A DNA stretch of 64,000 bases from Lachnospiraceae bacterium (GCA_016291655.1 JAEEYF010000040.1:32045-96044); one strand, 5' to 3'; shown: positions 52,884-62,434, numbered from the stretch's first letter. A program made the numbers and translations. The notes: generated by a model not told the origin, from the letters alone.

Positions 52884-54482
52884 ATGAAGAATTTCAGGAA
52901 TGATAACGAAGAACTGAATGCACTGGTTGATTCATTTTTGAAGAATTCTCAGGACTATATTTTTGTTAAAGACGAGAATTCTGTTTATGTTGCCGTTTCG
53001 GACAAGTTTGCCGGGCTTTTCGGATATGCCTGCGGCGAAGAGATAGTGGGTCTGGATGCTATTGAACTCACACAAAACGAAACCATAGGAAATGCTTTAA
53101 GAGAAGGTGACTATAAAGTAATGACCACCGGGGAACCGATACTGGATTCTCTTGAGGAAGGCAAGATTACCGGAAGGAGCATGAGATGCACCTTATCTAC
53201 TTCAAAGTACCCCATCTACGACAAGAGCCATAACATTATCGGTGTATTTGGCGTGGCACGTGATATTACTTCCGAAAAGAAGTCCAAAAAGATGATGGAG
53301 GACTACAGGGATTCTTACGAAAGTGCGATAAAGGTCAACGAAGAAAAGACGGAATTCCTGAACGGTATGTGCTATGATATCCGAACCCCCATGAATTCCA
53401 TTATGGGGCTGGCATCTCTTGCAGCAGGAAGGATCGAAGACACCGGGAAGGTGGCTGAAGATCTTGAAAAGATACTCAATGCAGGCAGATACATACTTAC
53501 AATAGTAAACGAAGTATTGGATATCGAGAAGATCGAAGAGGGAAAAGCAGAGCTTAACGTATGTGATTTTAACTTTAACGAGTTTTTGGATAATTTTGCG
53601 GCTATGACCCGGGATGCCGCAAAGAAAAAGGGTGTTGAGTTCTCAATTGTTAAAAATGATCTTAAGGATCAGCGCATAGTAGGCGACCCCACCAGGATAG
53701 AGCAGATTTTTACGAATCTTGTCTCCAATTCGATCAAATTCACTCCAAAAGGAGGAAAGATCACTTTGACTGCGGATGAAAAAGAGACCGGAGGCAGTGA
53801 TGTGGCAAAATATGAAATAACCTTCGAAGATACGGGTGCTGGGATCAATTCCGAGATCATGAAGCATATTTTTGAACCCTTTGTGGTCAAGAAGATGATG
53901 AACAGAGACGTTGACAACGGAGTCGGGCTCGGAATGCTGATCACAAAGAATCTGGTCAACATGATGGGCGGTGAACTGCACGTGGATTCCGTAGAAGGAG
54001 AGGGGACAAAGGTATACCTGCGTTTGAATTTCCTTGTTTCCCAAAATAACGAAGAGGAAGAGGGAGATCCTGAGGTTTCCGAAGAAAACATCCGTGAAGA
54101 TTTCACGGGGAAGAGAGCTCTTCTTGTTGAGGACAACGAATTGAACGCCGAGATCGCACTGGAAGTTCTTAAAATGACGGGCATAGAGGTAGAGAGGGCC
54201 TGCGACGGGCGCAACGCAGTGGACATGTTCACAGCCTCCGATAAGGATTATTACGATGTCATCTTTATGGATATCCAGATGCCCATTATGGGTGGCTATG
54301 AAGCTACCCGCCTGATACGAAAGATGCGTCGTAAAGATGCGAAGACAATACCCATAATCGCGCTTACGGCAAATGCCTTTGTTTCGGACATCAATGAGGC
54401 GAAGGATGCGGGAATGAACGAGCATCTGGCAAAGCCGATCGATTTTGAAAAAATGTGCATAACACTTTCAAAGTATCTGTAA
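52884..54482 (+). CDS. Hybrid histidine kinase-like protein with Tyr at the phospho-acceptor position
   Basis: 532 residues, soluble. PAS domain (about 8-135: SQDYIFVKDENSVYVAVSDK), dimerisation helix, HATPase (about 250-385) and receiver (about 405-530). The H-box reads FLNGMCYDIRTPMNSIMGLA: the expected phospho-accepting His (SHDIRTPMN) is Tyr164. ATP-site motifs NLVSNSIKFTP, EDTGAGI and GVGLGML are kept, and the receiver has Asp463 in FMDIQMPIMGG plus ALTANAF and LAKPID. It may bind ATP without autophosphorylating, or the receiver may be served by another kinase. ATG 52884 has GGAGG upstream. It is monocistronic between a promoter and a terminator. Confidence 0.85.
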   Translation: MKNFRNDNEELNALVDSFLKNSQDYIFVKDENSVYVAVSDKFAGLFGYACGEEIVGLDAIELTQNETIGNALREGDYKVMTTGEPILDSLEEGKITGRSMRCTLSTSKYPIYDKSHNIIGVFGVARDITSEKKSKKMMEDYRDSYESAIKVNEEKTEFLNGMCYDIRTPMNSIMGLASLAAGRIEDTGKVAEDLEKILNAGRYILTIVNEVLDIEKIEEGKAELNVCDFNFNEFLDNFAAMTRDAAKKKGVEFSIVKNDLKDQRIVGDPTRIEQIFTNLVSNSIKFTPKGGKITLTADEKETGGSDVAKYEITFEDTGAGINSEIMKHIFEPFVVKKMMNRDVDNGVGLGMLITKNLVNMMGGELHVDSVEGEGTKVYLRLNFLVSQNNEEEEGDPEVSEENIREDFTGKRALLVEDNELNAEIALEVLKMTGIEVERACDGRNAVDMFTASDKDYYDVIFMDIQMPIMGGYEATRLIRKMRRKDAKTIPIIALTANAFVSDINEAKDAGMNEHLAKPIDFEKMCITLSKYL

Positions 54483-54489
54483 AAAAATA

Positions 54490-54525
54490 GCATTGCCTCC
54501 CCCAAAGGAGACAATGCTTGTTTTA
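54490..54525. terminator. Bidirectional terminator
   Basis: AGCATTG-C-CTCC (54490 on) pairs with GGAG-A-CAATGCT (to 54519), then TGTTTT; an A run precedes it, so it can also serve hisS on the other strand. Confidence 0.85.
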
Positions 54526-54532
54526 TTATTTT

Positions 54533-55774
54533 TCAAAAAACCTTTATCTCTTCGCTTTCGTCTGTGATCCTGCAGCCGTAGTAGCCGCTTTCTTCAAGCT
54601 TCCCGAAAAGCTTTCCGAGCTTCTTGATCTTTTCAAAAAGAGTAACGTCATATTCGCTGCGGTAGGTGTCTGCGATCCGGATCGCATTAACGACATCGTC
54701 TGCGGGATATATGACCGCCAGCTTCTTTTTGGAGTCGGGGATCTTGAAATTGTTGTCGTTTAATATGCACACGATCCTTTCAAAACCGATGGAAAAACCT
54801 ACTGCCGGAACATTTTCGCCGATGAACTTGCCGATGAGATTGTCATATCTTCCGCCGCCTCCGACGGATCCGCCAAACTCAAGGGATTCGATCTCGAAAA
54901 CCGTACCGGTGTAATAGCCCTGCCCGCGAACGAGAGAGCAGTCGTATTCGATGGCATATTTATCGTCGTTCAGTGCGCGGACCTTGTCGATGATGCCCGC
55001 AACGGATTCAACGGGTTCCCTGTCCTCCAGGTAGGAGGCGGCATCCTCGAGAGTGAAGGGCTTCTTGGACATCATTTCCGTAAACTTGTCACAAGCTTCG
55101 GGAGCAAAACCCTTGTCCAGTAATTCAGCCTTTACCCCGTCAATTCCGATCTTGTCGGCCTTGTCGAAGGATATGCATACGGAATCGCAATCCTCAGCGG
55201 CAAAGCCTGCGGAGAGGATAAGATTCCTTAAAATGCGCCTGTCGTTAATACGGATCTTGAAATTGTCGATCCCGATGTTTAAAAGTGCCTTTGCGGTTGT
55301 ATCGATGAGTTCGACTTCGCAGTTTTTGGAGGTGCTTCCGAGAATGTCTATGTCGCACTGAATGAATTCACGGAGACGACCTCGTTGAGGACGTTCTGCT
55401 CTGAAGGAACGATCGATCTGTATAACCTTGAAAGGTGAAGCAAGGCTGTTTCTGTTGTTTGCATAGAAACGTGTGAGCGGGAGAGTGAGATCATAGCGAA
55501 GACCGAGGTCTGCAAGTTCCTCGCCTTTGCCCGCTTTGTAAGCCTCAAGAGCTTCGTTGAGCTTGTCGCCGCGCTTCATGATCTTGAACATGAGATTGAG
55601 ATTGTCGCCGCCTTCACTCTTGTTCAGATTCTCCATATCTTCGATCACGGGTGTGGTAATTCTTTCAAATCCGCATGATTCATATATTTCCAAAATCTTT
55701 CTCTGAACATAGTCTCTGAGTTTGGTCTGAGAAGGCAGATAATCGTTGGTTCCTTTAACGGGTGTTGTTTTCAT
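54533..55774 (-). CDS. hisS: Histidyl-tRNA synthetase
   Basis: Class II synthetase. Motif 2 FRAERPQRGRLREFIQCDIDILG, LRYDLTLPLTRF, the HisRS-specific LVRGQGYYTGTVFE (histidine binding) and motif 3 AVGFSIGFERI are present. 413 residues, family length; the C-terminal anticodon domain (about 325-413) is present, so it is HisS rather than the paralogue HisZ. ATG 55774 has GGAAGGAAATAC upstream. It lies downstream of rpsT, separated by a terminator. Confidence 0.94.
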   Translation of the reverse strand: MKTTPVKGTNDYLPSQTKLRDYVQRKILEIYESCGFERITTPVIEDMENLNKSEGGDNLNLMFKIMKRGDKLNEALEAYKAGKGEELADLGLRYDLTLPLTRFYANNRNSLASPFKVIQIDRSFRAERPQRGRLREFIQCDIDILGSTSKNCEVELIDTTAKALLNIGIDNFKIRINDRRILRNLILSAGFAAEDCDSVCISFDKADKIGIDGVKAELLDKGFAPEACDKFTEMMSKKPFTLEDAASYLEDREPVESVAGIIDKVRALNDDKYAIEYDCSLVRGQGYYTGTVFEIESLEFGGSVGGGGRYDNLIGKFIGENVPAVGFSIGFERIVCILNDNNFKIPDSKKKLAVIYPADDVVNAIRIADTYRSEYDVTLFEKIKKLGKLFGKLEESGYYGCRITDESEEIKVF

Positions 55775-55800
55775 TGTATTTCCTTCCTGTGATCTTTAAT

Positions 55801-55830
55801 AAAGAAAAAGGACCGCATACCCTGCGGCCC
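55801..55830 (-). terminator. rpsT terminator
   Basis: Minus strand GGGCCGCA / TGCGGTCC stem (55830-55810) followed by TTTTTCTTT. Confidence 0.88.
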
Positions 55831-55845
55831 TTAAAAAGTGCTTGA

Positions 55846-56109
55846 TTAAGCGATTGCATTAACAGCCTTGGTAAGTCTGGAAACTTTTCTTGCAGCTGTG
55901 TTCTTGTGGAAGATTCCCTTTGCAGTAGCCTTGTCGATCTCGGCAATAGCTTCTGTGAGAGCAGCGGTAGCTGCAGCCTTATCGCTTGCTGCAACGGCAG
56001 CATCAACCTTCTTAACAAGGGTTTTAACCTTGGACTTGATCATCTTGTTTCTTAATGTCTTTGTCTCGATAATCTGGATTCTCTTCTTAGCTGACTTAAT
56101 GTTTGCCAT
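55846..56109 (-). CDS. rpsT: 30S ribosomal protein S20
   Basis: 87 residues, Lys/Ala-rich helical bundle: ANIKSAKKRIQIIETKTLRN, SKVKTLVKKVDAAV, GIFHKNTAARKVSRLTKAVN. Binds 16S rRNA during 30S assembly. The start is ATG 56109 with GGAGG 11 bases upstream. Strong own promoter and a roughly 90-nt leader; terminator directly after the stop. Confidence 0.98.
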   Translation of the reverse strand: MANIKSAKKRIQIIETKTLRNKMIKSKVKTLVKKVDAAVAASDKAAATAALTEAIAEIDKATAKGIFHKNTAARKVSRLTKAVNAIA

Positions 56110-56207
56110 TTCTTGAAACACCTCCGATATAATGAATTCTTCATTTCGTTCTGCATGACGGCTTTAGAAGAGTCGGACACGGACGTTCCTCTAAAACATA
56201 CTCAAGA

Positions 56208-56236
56208 ATAATAACGCGGAAGTTTGATTATGTCAA
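56208..56236 (-). promoter_or_regulatory. rpsT promoter
   Basis: Minus strand TTGACA (56236-56231), 17-bp spacer, TATTAT (56213-56208), a near-consensus promoter as expected for a ribosomal gene. The -35 overlaps the end of the acyltransferase gene. Confidence 0.85.
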
Positions 56237-57369
56237 GGAAAAATTTTGGTTTCCGCTGTCTTTTTCGTTGATTTTTTCAGAAACAAAAGTCTGCCGACGG
56301 GAGGCAGCAATTTTGTTATCAATTCCACGAGGACAAATGAGATTGCAAGGAGGAAAAGCGTAAACAGAACGGTTGCCACCGGTTTTTTGAAATGATCCAG
56401 TAACGACTCCCAACGGTCAAGGAAGAGCAACATGCAGATATAGTGTACGAAGTATATGCCCAGCGCATTTTGCGAGATCCGTTTCCACAGACCGGCAAAG
56501 GGAATGGAACTGCCCAGGATGACGATCAGAATGAAGAAGGGACACGCAAAAAGGGGCGGGAATATGTTATTGTACTGCATCGAGTAAACATAACCGTTTT
56601 TGAAGGAGAGCCAAACAACGGCAAAATGAGTGAGGAGACCTGCCAGTGCCGAAAGGGCAAGGATAATGCAGGTTTTTGTCTTGTTTTCTTTTTTTAGCAG
56701 AGCAGGTTCTATATAGGCTTTGACCAGATAGCCGAACAGAACGTATATGCCTTTATAGGCTCCGACAAAGGCTATGTCGATCTTGACATTCAGTTGGATA
56801 AGGTCGTTTGCTTCAAAGAAAAGGTTGGCTGTCGGAACGAGAAAAAGATAAAATACCGCAACGGACAGCGGAAGGATCATGAGCTTCGGCGAAAACCTGC
56901 GGACGATCATCGACATGAAGGGAAGGAAGATGTAGATACCGATGATCGTAGGCATATACCACATGTGCCCCATCGTCTGATAGGTTTCAAGCATGAGAGC
57001 GCGGCGAAGATAGCCGGTAACGGAAAAACCGGAGTCCGAGATTATGTAGATCTCGCCGATAAGTATCCAGGCTTCAAAGCACAGGAACAGCGGAAGCAGC
57101 TTCTTTTTCCAGAAGGTCATCACGTCATGGGCGGTTTCGAAGGTTCTCGGCAGAAGCAGGTAGCCGGTCAGCATAAAAAACAAAGGGACACCTTCCAAAC
57201 CCAGAGCACGCCCGAAGGCGGCAAGAGTGAAGGACTGCGGCGAAAGGGTGCGCATGCCTTTAAGGGTAAAGGAATATACCTTGTTTAAAGCGTGTATGTT
57301 CACCACCAAAAAGATCGCGATGCTTCGGATAAAGTCAAGTGAGGGATTTCGCAGTTGTTTTTCGTTCAT
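56233..57369 (-). CDS. Membrane acyltransferase, acyltransferase-3 family
   Basis: 378 residues with about ten membrane helices. The family signature is at the N-terminus: PSLDFIRSIAIFLVVNIHAL (LD, R and the catalytic His). Further marks: LEGVPLFFMLTGYLLLPR and MGHMWYMPTIIGIYIFLPFM. Such proteins O-acetylate or acylate surface glycans, teichoic acids or peptidoglycan (OatA-like), but there is no extracellular SGNH domain. The C-terminus is Lys-rich. ATG 57369 follows GGAGGCAAAA. Its substrate is unknown and it is not linked to a glycan cluster. Confidence 0.88.
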   Translation of the reverse strand: MNEKQLRNPSLDFIRSIAIFLVVNIHALNKVYSFTLKGMRTLSPQSFTLAAFGRALGLEGVPLFFMLTGYLLLPRTFETAHDVMTFWKKKLLPLFLCFEAWILIGEIYIISDSGFSVTGYLRRALMLETYQTMGHMWYMPTIIGIYIFLPFMSMIVRRFSPKLMILPLSVAVFYLFLVPTANLFFEANDLIQLNVKIDIAFVGAYKGIYVLFGYLVKAYIEPALLKKENKTKTCIILALSALAGLLTHFAVVWLSFKNGYVYSMQYNNIFPPLFACPFFILIVILGSSIPFAGLWKRISQNALGIYFVHYICMLLFLDRWESLLDHFKKPVATVLFTLFLLAISFVLVELITKLLPPVGRLLFLKKSTKKTAETKIFP

Positions 57370-57498
57370 TTTTGCCTCCGGGTCGTTTTATTGCAAAGTT
57401 GGCGCACAGGCATAGAAACCGTGGGCCGTCCGCTTTCGATACCCGTTAAGCATATCATATTTTAATCCCATTGATAAGACAATATTTGTATTTTATGG

Positions 57499-57527
57499 TT
57501 GCTTATTGAGTTTTTTTCATTTAAAAT
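57499..57527 (+). promoter_or_regulatory. Promoter of the comEA-comEC run
   Basis: TTGCTT (57499-57504), 17-bp spacer, TAAAAT (57522-57527). It excludes a start at 57506. Confidence 0.55.
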
Positions 57528-57571
57528 ACTTCCTGCGGACAGATGTGCGGACGGGAAGGTCGTTTTGTACA

Positions 57572-58192
57572 TTGAAAAAAAAGATATTAATTGTTCTGAT
57601 TGTTGTTTTTGTAGTTCTTTCAGGTCTTTGGTACGCATTTTTCTATAAGGGAGACAATACGGAAACGAAAACATATTCGGAAACTCCCCCAACGGATGCG
57701 CCATCACCTTCTCCCACAATAACCCCTAAAGTATTGATAGTGGTGCATATATGCGGAAGTGTGAATTCTCCGGGTGTTGTAGGCCTTGAAAAGGGTGACA
57801 GGCTGATCACAGCCGTTCTGGAAGCGGGAGGGTTTACGGAAAATGCCGACAGGGGCTATCTGAATCTGGCGAGAATGCCGGAGGACGGTGAACGGATATA
57901 TGTTCCTTCTGTCGAGGAAACCGCGGAGCTTTCCTTAAGAGAGAGGATGGAAGGCTCGGGCTTCGATGACGGGAGCGGAAGCGATAGCGGCTACATTAAA
58001 CCGATCAACATTAACAAAGCAAGGGCCGAGGAACTCACGGTTTTGCCAGGTATCGGAGAGAGCAGGGCAAAGGATATTATTGCATACAGGAACAGAGTCG
58101 GTCCGTTTGAAAAAAAAGAAGACATTAAAAATGTGAGCGGCATCGGAGAATCGCTGTATTCAAAGATCGTCGATCATATATGCGTTGAATGA
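57572..58192 (+). CDS. comEA: Competence protein ComEA (DNA receptor)
   Basis: Membrane-anchored DNA-binding protein for uptake. N-terminal helix (KKKILIVLIVVFVVLSGLWYA), a Pro/Thr/Ser linker, an SLBB domain (about 55-110: VVHICGSVNSPGVVGLEKGD) and a C-terminal helix-hairpin-helix DNA-binding unit (ININKARAEELTVLPGIGES, then VSGIGESLYSKIV). The start is uncertain: TTG 57572, with GGGAAGG 12 bases upstream, or GTG 57545. 206 residues from TTG. It opens a run with a two-component system and comEC. Confidence 0.88.
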   Translation: MKKKILIVLIVVFVVLSGLWYAFFYKGDNTETKTYSETPPTDAPSPSPTITPKVLIVVHICGSVNSPGVVGLEKGDRLITAVLEAGGFTENADRGYLNLARMPEDGERIYVPSVEETAELSLRERMEGSGFDDGSGSDSGYIKPININKARAEELTVLPGIGESRAKDIIAYRNRVGPFEKKEDIKNVSGIGESLYSKIVDHICVE

Positions 58193-58201
58193 GGAAAAAA
58201 T

Positions 58202-58885
58202 ATGGGCAGAAAAATACTTGTGGTAGATGATGAAAAACTCATTGTTAAGGGGATCAAATTTTCACTTGAGCAGGATGATTATGAGGTCGACTGCGCCTAT
58301 GACGGTGAGGAAGGGCTGAATAAGATCAAAGAAAATGTGTACGATCTTGTGCTTTTGGATCTGATGCTTCCGAAACTGAACGGCTATGATGTTTGCCGCG
58401 AGGTTCGTGAATTCTCCGATGTTCCGGTCATCATGCTGACGGCAAAGGATCAGGATATGGACAAGATCATGGGACTTGAATACGGCGCGGATGATTATGT
58501 TACCAAGCCCTTTAATATCATAGAAGTAAAGGCAAGGATAAAGGCGATCCTGAGACGTGCGGCTAAAAAGGAAGAAAAGGAAATGAGCACCTGTGTATTC
58601 GGTGAACTGACAGTGGATCCGGAAAACCGCAGAGCCCTTGTAAACGATAAGGATGTGGGACTGACGGCAAAGGAATTTGATATTTTGCAGCTGCTGTCCT
58701 CCAATCCCGACAAGATATATGACAGGGACAAATTGCTTACTGCCGTCTGGGGCGAAGATTTTTACGGTGATGCACGAACGGTGGATGTGCACATCAGAAG
58801 ACTCAGAGAAAAGATTGAAAAAGATCCGGGAAATCCGGTTTACATCCATACCAAATGGGGAATAGGGTACTATTTTGAAGCTTAA
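58202..58885 (+). CDS. OmpR/PhoB-family response regulator
   Basis: 227 residues: receiver (about 3-118; ILVVDDEK, phospho-acceptor Asp53 in VLLDLMLPKLNG, MLTAKD, YVTKPF) and a winged-helix DNA-binding domain (about 130-225; LTAKEFDILQLLSSNPDKIY, RTVDVHIRRLREKIE, TKWGIGYYF). It is 9 bp after comEA and overlaps the kinase gene. Closest in style to WalR/PhoP-type regulators; targets cannot be read here. Confidence 0.95.
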   Translation: MGRKILVVDDEKLIVKGIKFSLEQDDYEVDCAYDGEEGLNKIKENVYDLVLLDLMLPKLNGYDVCREVREFSDVPVIMLTAKDQDMDKIMGLEYGADDYVTKPFNIIEVKARIKAILRRAAKKEEKEMSTCVFGELTVDPENRRALVNDKDVGLTAKEFDILQLLSSNPDKIYDRDKLLTAVWGEDFYGDARTVDVHIRRLREKIEKDPGNPVYIHTKWGIGYYFEA

Positions 58886-59969
58886 AAAATTCATGAAAAA
58901 GCTGAACAGCATGCAGTTTAAGATGCTTTTGTATCTACTGCTGTTTGGCATCATACCGATGGTGACCACTTCTTCCGCGGTCATAGGCATTGCGATCTCG
59001 GCCATTAATTCGGGAGCGGATGCGGACAAACTGGCCGACATTTACTATGCCCGTTTGCCGGTGGTGCTTTTACCGATAGTTCTTGCCATCATAGGGCTTG
59101 CTGTTTTGATATCCGCCAGGCTGTCATTCCCGCTAAAAAAGCTTGCGGACGATGTGAGCGAGTTTTCCGAGGGACATCATGATAAGAAATTGGCGATCAA
59201 CGGTACATCCGAGGTTTGGGACATTCAGGACGCCATCAATGATATGCTTGAAGAAATGTCGCAGACGGATGCGAGAAGAGACGAGTTTGTTTCAAATGTT
59301 TCCCATGAACTTAAAACTCCGCTGGCATCGATGAAGGTGCTTTCGGATTCCCTGCTTTCTTCGGACAATGTTCCGAAGGAGATGTATGTTGAGTTTTTGA
59401 ATGATATCAATTCTCAGATAGATCGTGAAAACAAGATCATTTCCAATCTGCTCACGCTGATCAAGATCTCGAAGAAGGAGGAGGCTGTTACCATAGCACC
59501 TGCTTCGGTGAACGAGCTGGTTGAGAACTGCATGCGGCAGATCAAGCCTCTGGCTCTCAACAGAAATATCGAAATGATATTTGAAAGCTTCCGCAATGTG
59601 GTTGCAGAGATCGATGAAGTGAAGTTTTCACTGATAGTTACAAACCTTGTTGAAAATGCGATCAAATATAATAAAGACAACGGAGTGGTGAAGTGTTCCG
59701 TGAATGCGGACCACAGATTCTTTGTTATGAAGGTGGAGGATTCGGGCGTCGGTATTCCTGCAGATGCAAAGAAGCGTGTGTTCGACCGCTTCTATCGTGT
59801 GGATAAGGCGCGCTCGAGAGAAACCGGAGGAACGGGACTTGGGCTGTCCATCGTTAAAGAAGTTGTGCTCATGCATCATGGCAGCATTAAGGTTTCGGAC
59901 TCCGCTCTCGGAGGAACGCTGTTCACCTTGAAGATTCCGCTTGTCTACAGAAAAAAAGGTAAAAAATGA
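58875..59969 (+). CDS. Sensor histidine kinase
   Basis: 364 residues: two membrane helices (about 15-45 and 59-78) with a very short external loop (about 12 residues), HAMP (about 78-130), H-box with His144 in FVSNVSHELKTPLASMKVLS, and HATPase (NLVENAIKYN, VEDSGVGIP, RETGGTGLGLSIVKEV). The short loop suggests sensing of the envelope or an intramembrane cue. The start is TTG 58875 (AGGG 8 bases upstream, overlapping the regulator by 11); ATG 58893 is an alternative. It overlaps comEC by ATGA. Confidence 0.92.
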   Translation: MKLKKFMKKLNSMQFKMLLYLLLFGIIPMVTTSSAVIGIAISAINSGADADKLADIYYARLPVVLLPIVLAIIGLAVLISARLSFPLKKLADDVSEFSEGHHDKKLAINGTSEVWDIQDAINDMLEEMSQTDARRDEFVSNVSHELKTPLASMKVLSDSLLSSDNVPKEMYVEFLNDINSQIDRENKIISNLLTLIKISKKEEAVTIAPASVNELVENCMRQIKPLALNRNIEMIFESFRNVVAEIDEVKFSLIVTNLVENAIKYNKDNGVVKCSVNADHRFFVMKVEDSGVGIPADAKKRVFDRFYRVDKARSRETGGTGLGLSIVKEVVLMHHGSIKVSDSALGGTLFTLKIPLVYRKKGKK

Positions 59970-62434
59970 TAAAAAGACCTATGTTTGCCCTTTTGGCAGC
60001 CGTGGTTCTGGGGCTGATCCTAAACAATCGGGGAATTCCGGCTGTCATAGGGGTTCTGTGCTTATATGCACTTCTGATCTTTCTTTTCTTTCTATTTTCG
60101 GAACGTTTTAAGGATAGGATCCTTAAAATTGTTTTACCCGCATGGTACGGTAATTTAATAATTCTTTTCGGGCTGGTGCCCTTGCTTTTTGTGCTTTCCT
60201 TTTGGATCTCGGGAGTGAGAGAAAGGCAGGCTGTGGATAAAAGGGCAGCCTTCGAAGCCTTGCATGAGGCGGATGAAAAGCAGTGCATTTTGAGCGGACG
60301 GGTGAAGGACAAGGACCTGAATGGGAACGGCTATGTGCTGCACATTGTAAAATGCAAAGTGTCGGGCTATTTTGAGAACGTTGAAAGGAGCGGAGGAGGC
60401 TGTCTTGTGTATGTTTCCGCAATGAGTGAAGAGGAGCTGCCGAGATGCGGTGATACGGTCAGGGTATATGGGAATTTTTATTTTATAAAGGATACTCAGA
60501 ATCCGGGAGAATATGATAAATTGCCCAAAAGCCTGAAGGAGGATGTTCATGCAAGGGTGATCGCCAAGAAAATGCGGGTTGTCAAAGAACAAAGGAACGT
60601 ATCGGACCGGATAAGAGAAGGGCTGTGCAGGCTGCGGTTCAGGCTTGAGGAAGGTTTGACTCGGGTTTTTGATCCCGAGGATGCGGGGATCCTTATGGCG
60701 ATGATCACCGGAAATCGAAACATGGAGGACGAGGATACCGCAGAGTTATACAGGAGAGCGGGGATCGGACACATTCTTGCGATTTCCGGTCTTCATGTTT
60801 CTCTTTTGGCTCTGGGATTGTGGAAATTGCTTAAGAAGCTGACATGCGGAAAATACGTATCGACGATCCTCACAACCATGTTTCTTTTGTTCTTTATAAT
60901 CTTCACAGGGGCATCCGTATCCACTTTAAGGGCGGGAGGAATGTGCCTGATCCTTCTTCTGGGACGCTTGTGCAGAAAGCATTATGACCCGCTTTCGGGA
61001 CTTGCGGCGGTAGCCTGCCTCATCCTTTTGGTCTATCCGTGGGAGATCGGTGATCCTTCCTTTCTGCTTTCATTTACGGCAATAGTTGCGGTGTATAAGG
61101 CCTCCGAGGTCAAAGCAGGTGTATTGTTCGGTTTTGTGATCTCGTTGTTTACCGCTCCCGTGATTGCGTTTGTCTTTTTTGAAATCCCCACTTATTCTTT
61201 TATCACAAATCTTTTGGTCATCCCTCTTACGGGAGTATTGCTTTTACTTGGGATATTTTCAGGCTTGTTCGGAGCTTTTGTTCCTTGCGTAGGAAACGTA
61301 TTCGGCGGGGCAGTGTTTTTTATATTGAGATTTTTTGAGGCTGTATCGGAATTCACTTCCAACCTGCCTTTCTCTTTGATACTGACCGGAAAGCCGCAAC
61401 TTGTAACGATCGTTATTTTCTATGCCCTTTGGGAGATTTTTGCGGGAGGCTTGAATTTGTATGGAAAAATGAAGGAAGCAAAAGGGAAGTCGGAGAGAGC
61501 AGATTTAAGGAAAAGAATGAAGCGAACGGTTCTTCTGTTCGGAGGCGGGATCGCAATTTCCGTGATGCTGCAATTTATTCCCGATACCCCCGAACTTACA
61601 TTTTTGTCGGTGGGACAGGGGGATTGCAGTGTGTTTACGGGAGATCGAACGTCGGTGTTGTTTGATTGCGGAAGCACGGATCAGACCGAGGTGGGAAGCC
61701 GTATATTGTCCCCTTTTATGAAGTCTGAAGGACTGATGCTTCTGGATAAAGCCACTGTTTCGCATACCGACGCGGATCATGTGAACGGGATTATAGAAAT
61801 ACTTGAAAAAATGAATGTGTATCGGAACGATTTTGATTACAGAATGAGATACAACGGAAATGTGGGGCTGAAAACACTGGTGTTGCCTGTGGTGAAGGAG
61901 AGGAGTGAAAACTACGGGAAACTTTTACGCCTGGCAAAGAGCAAGAATGTTGAAGTCGTTTTTATCGAAGCGGGAGAAGAGCTGCAGCTTAAGGACAGAC
62001 GCTGCGGATTGACATGCCTGTCTCCTCTGAATGCTTTGACTTCGGAAAATGAAACTTCACTTGTATTTTTTCTTAAAACGCCTGAATTTTGGGCTTTCCT
62101 TATGGGAGACGCGGGGCATGAGGCAGAGCAGAAAATGCTTGAACGCATGCCGCGTCAAGCTTTCCCCGGGGAGCTGAACAGTTCGGGAGGGAAGCAGTCA
62201 TTGATGGGGCGTGCCCGCCCTGAACGCGTGATCCTTAAGGTGGGTCATCACGGCTCGCGAACAGCTACCTCCGAGGAATTCCTAAAATTCATCTCGCCTT
62301 CGGATGCGGTTATTTCCTGCGGGCGCGGCAACGTTTACGGACATCCGCACGAGTCAGTACTTTCAGTTTTGAAAGCTGCGGGGGTTACCGTCCACCGCAC
62401 GGACAAAGACGGTGCGGTGGTGATCGGAAGATGA
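59966..62434 (+). CDS. comEC: ComEC/Rec2 family competence protein
   Basis: 822 residues forming the DNA-uptake channel. N-terminal helices and OB-like domain (about 1-215), the Competence membrane domain (about 220-505; MAMITGNRNMEDEDTAELYR, AGIGHILAISGLHVSLLALG is diagnostic) and a metallo-beta-lactamase-like domain (about 545-822) with SVGQGDCSVF, the metal motif HTDADH (600-605), MGDAGHEAEQ and VGHHGSRTATSEEFL. All metal motifs look intact, so nuclease activity is plausible. It overlaps the kinase gene by ATGA. Confidence 0.95.
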   Translation: MIKRPMFALLAAVVLGLILNNRGIPAVIGVLCLYALLIFLFFLFSERFKDRILKIVLPAWYGNLIILFGLVPLLFVLSFWISGVRERQAVDKRAAFEALHEADEKQCILSGRVKDKDLNGNGYVLHIVKCKVSGYFENVERSGGGCLVYVSAMSEEELPRCGDTVRVYGNFYFIKDTQNPGEYDKLPKSLKEDVHARVIAKKMRVVKEQRNVSDRIREGLCRLRFRLEEGLTRVFDPEDAGILMAMITGNRNMEDEDTAELYRRAGIGHILAISGLHVSLLALGLWKLLKKLTCGKYVSTILTTMFLLFFIIFTGASVSTLRAGGMCLILLLGRLCRKHYDPLSGLAAVACLILLVYPWEIGDPSFLLSFTAIVAVYKASEVKAGVLFGFVISLFTAPVIAFVFFEIPTYSFITNLLVIPLTGVLLLLGIFSGLFGAFVPCVGNVFGGAVFFILRFFEAVSEFTSNLPFSLILTGKPQLVTIVIFYALWEIFAGGLNLYGKMKEAKGKSERADLRKRMKRTVLLFGGGIAISVMLQFIPDTPELTFLSVGQGDCSVFTGDRTSVLFDCGSTDQTEVGSRILSPFMKSEGLMLLDKATVSHTDADHVNGIIEILEKMNVYRNDFDYRMRYNGNVGLKTLVLPVVKERSENYGKLLRLAKSKNVEVVFIEAGEELQLKDRRCGLTCLSPLNALTSENETSLVFFLKTPEFWAFLMGDAGHEAEQKMLERMPRQAFPGELNSSGGKQSLMGRARPERVILKVGHHGSRTATSEEFLKFISPSDAVISCGRGNVYGHPHESVLSVLKAAGVTVHRTDKDGAVVIGR

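Noticed and set aside
54533..55774. HisZ (ATP phosphoribosyltransferase regulatory subunit)
   Set aside because: The HisRS-specific LVRGQGYYTGTVFE motif and a C-terminal anticodon domain are present, and no his operon surrounds it.
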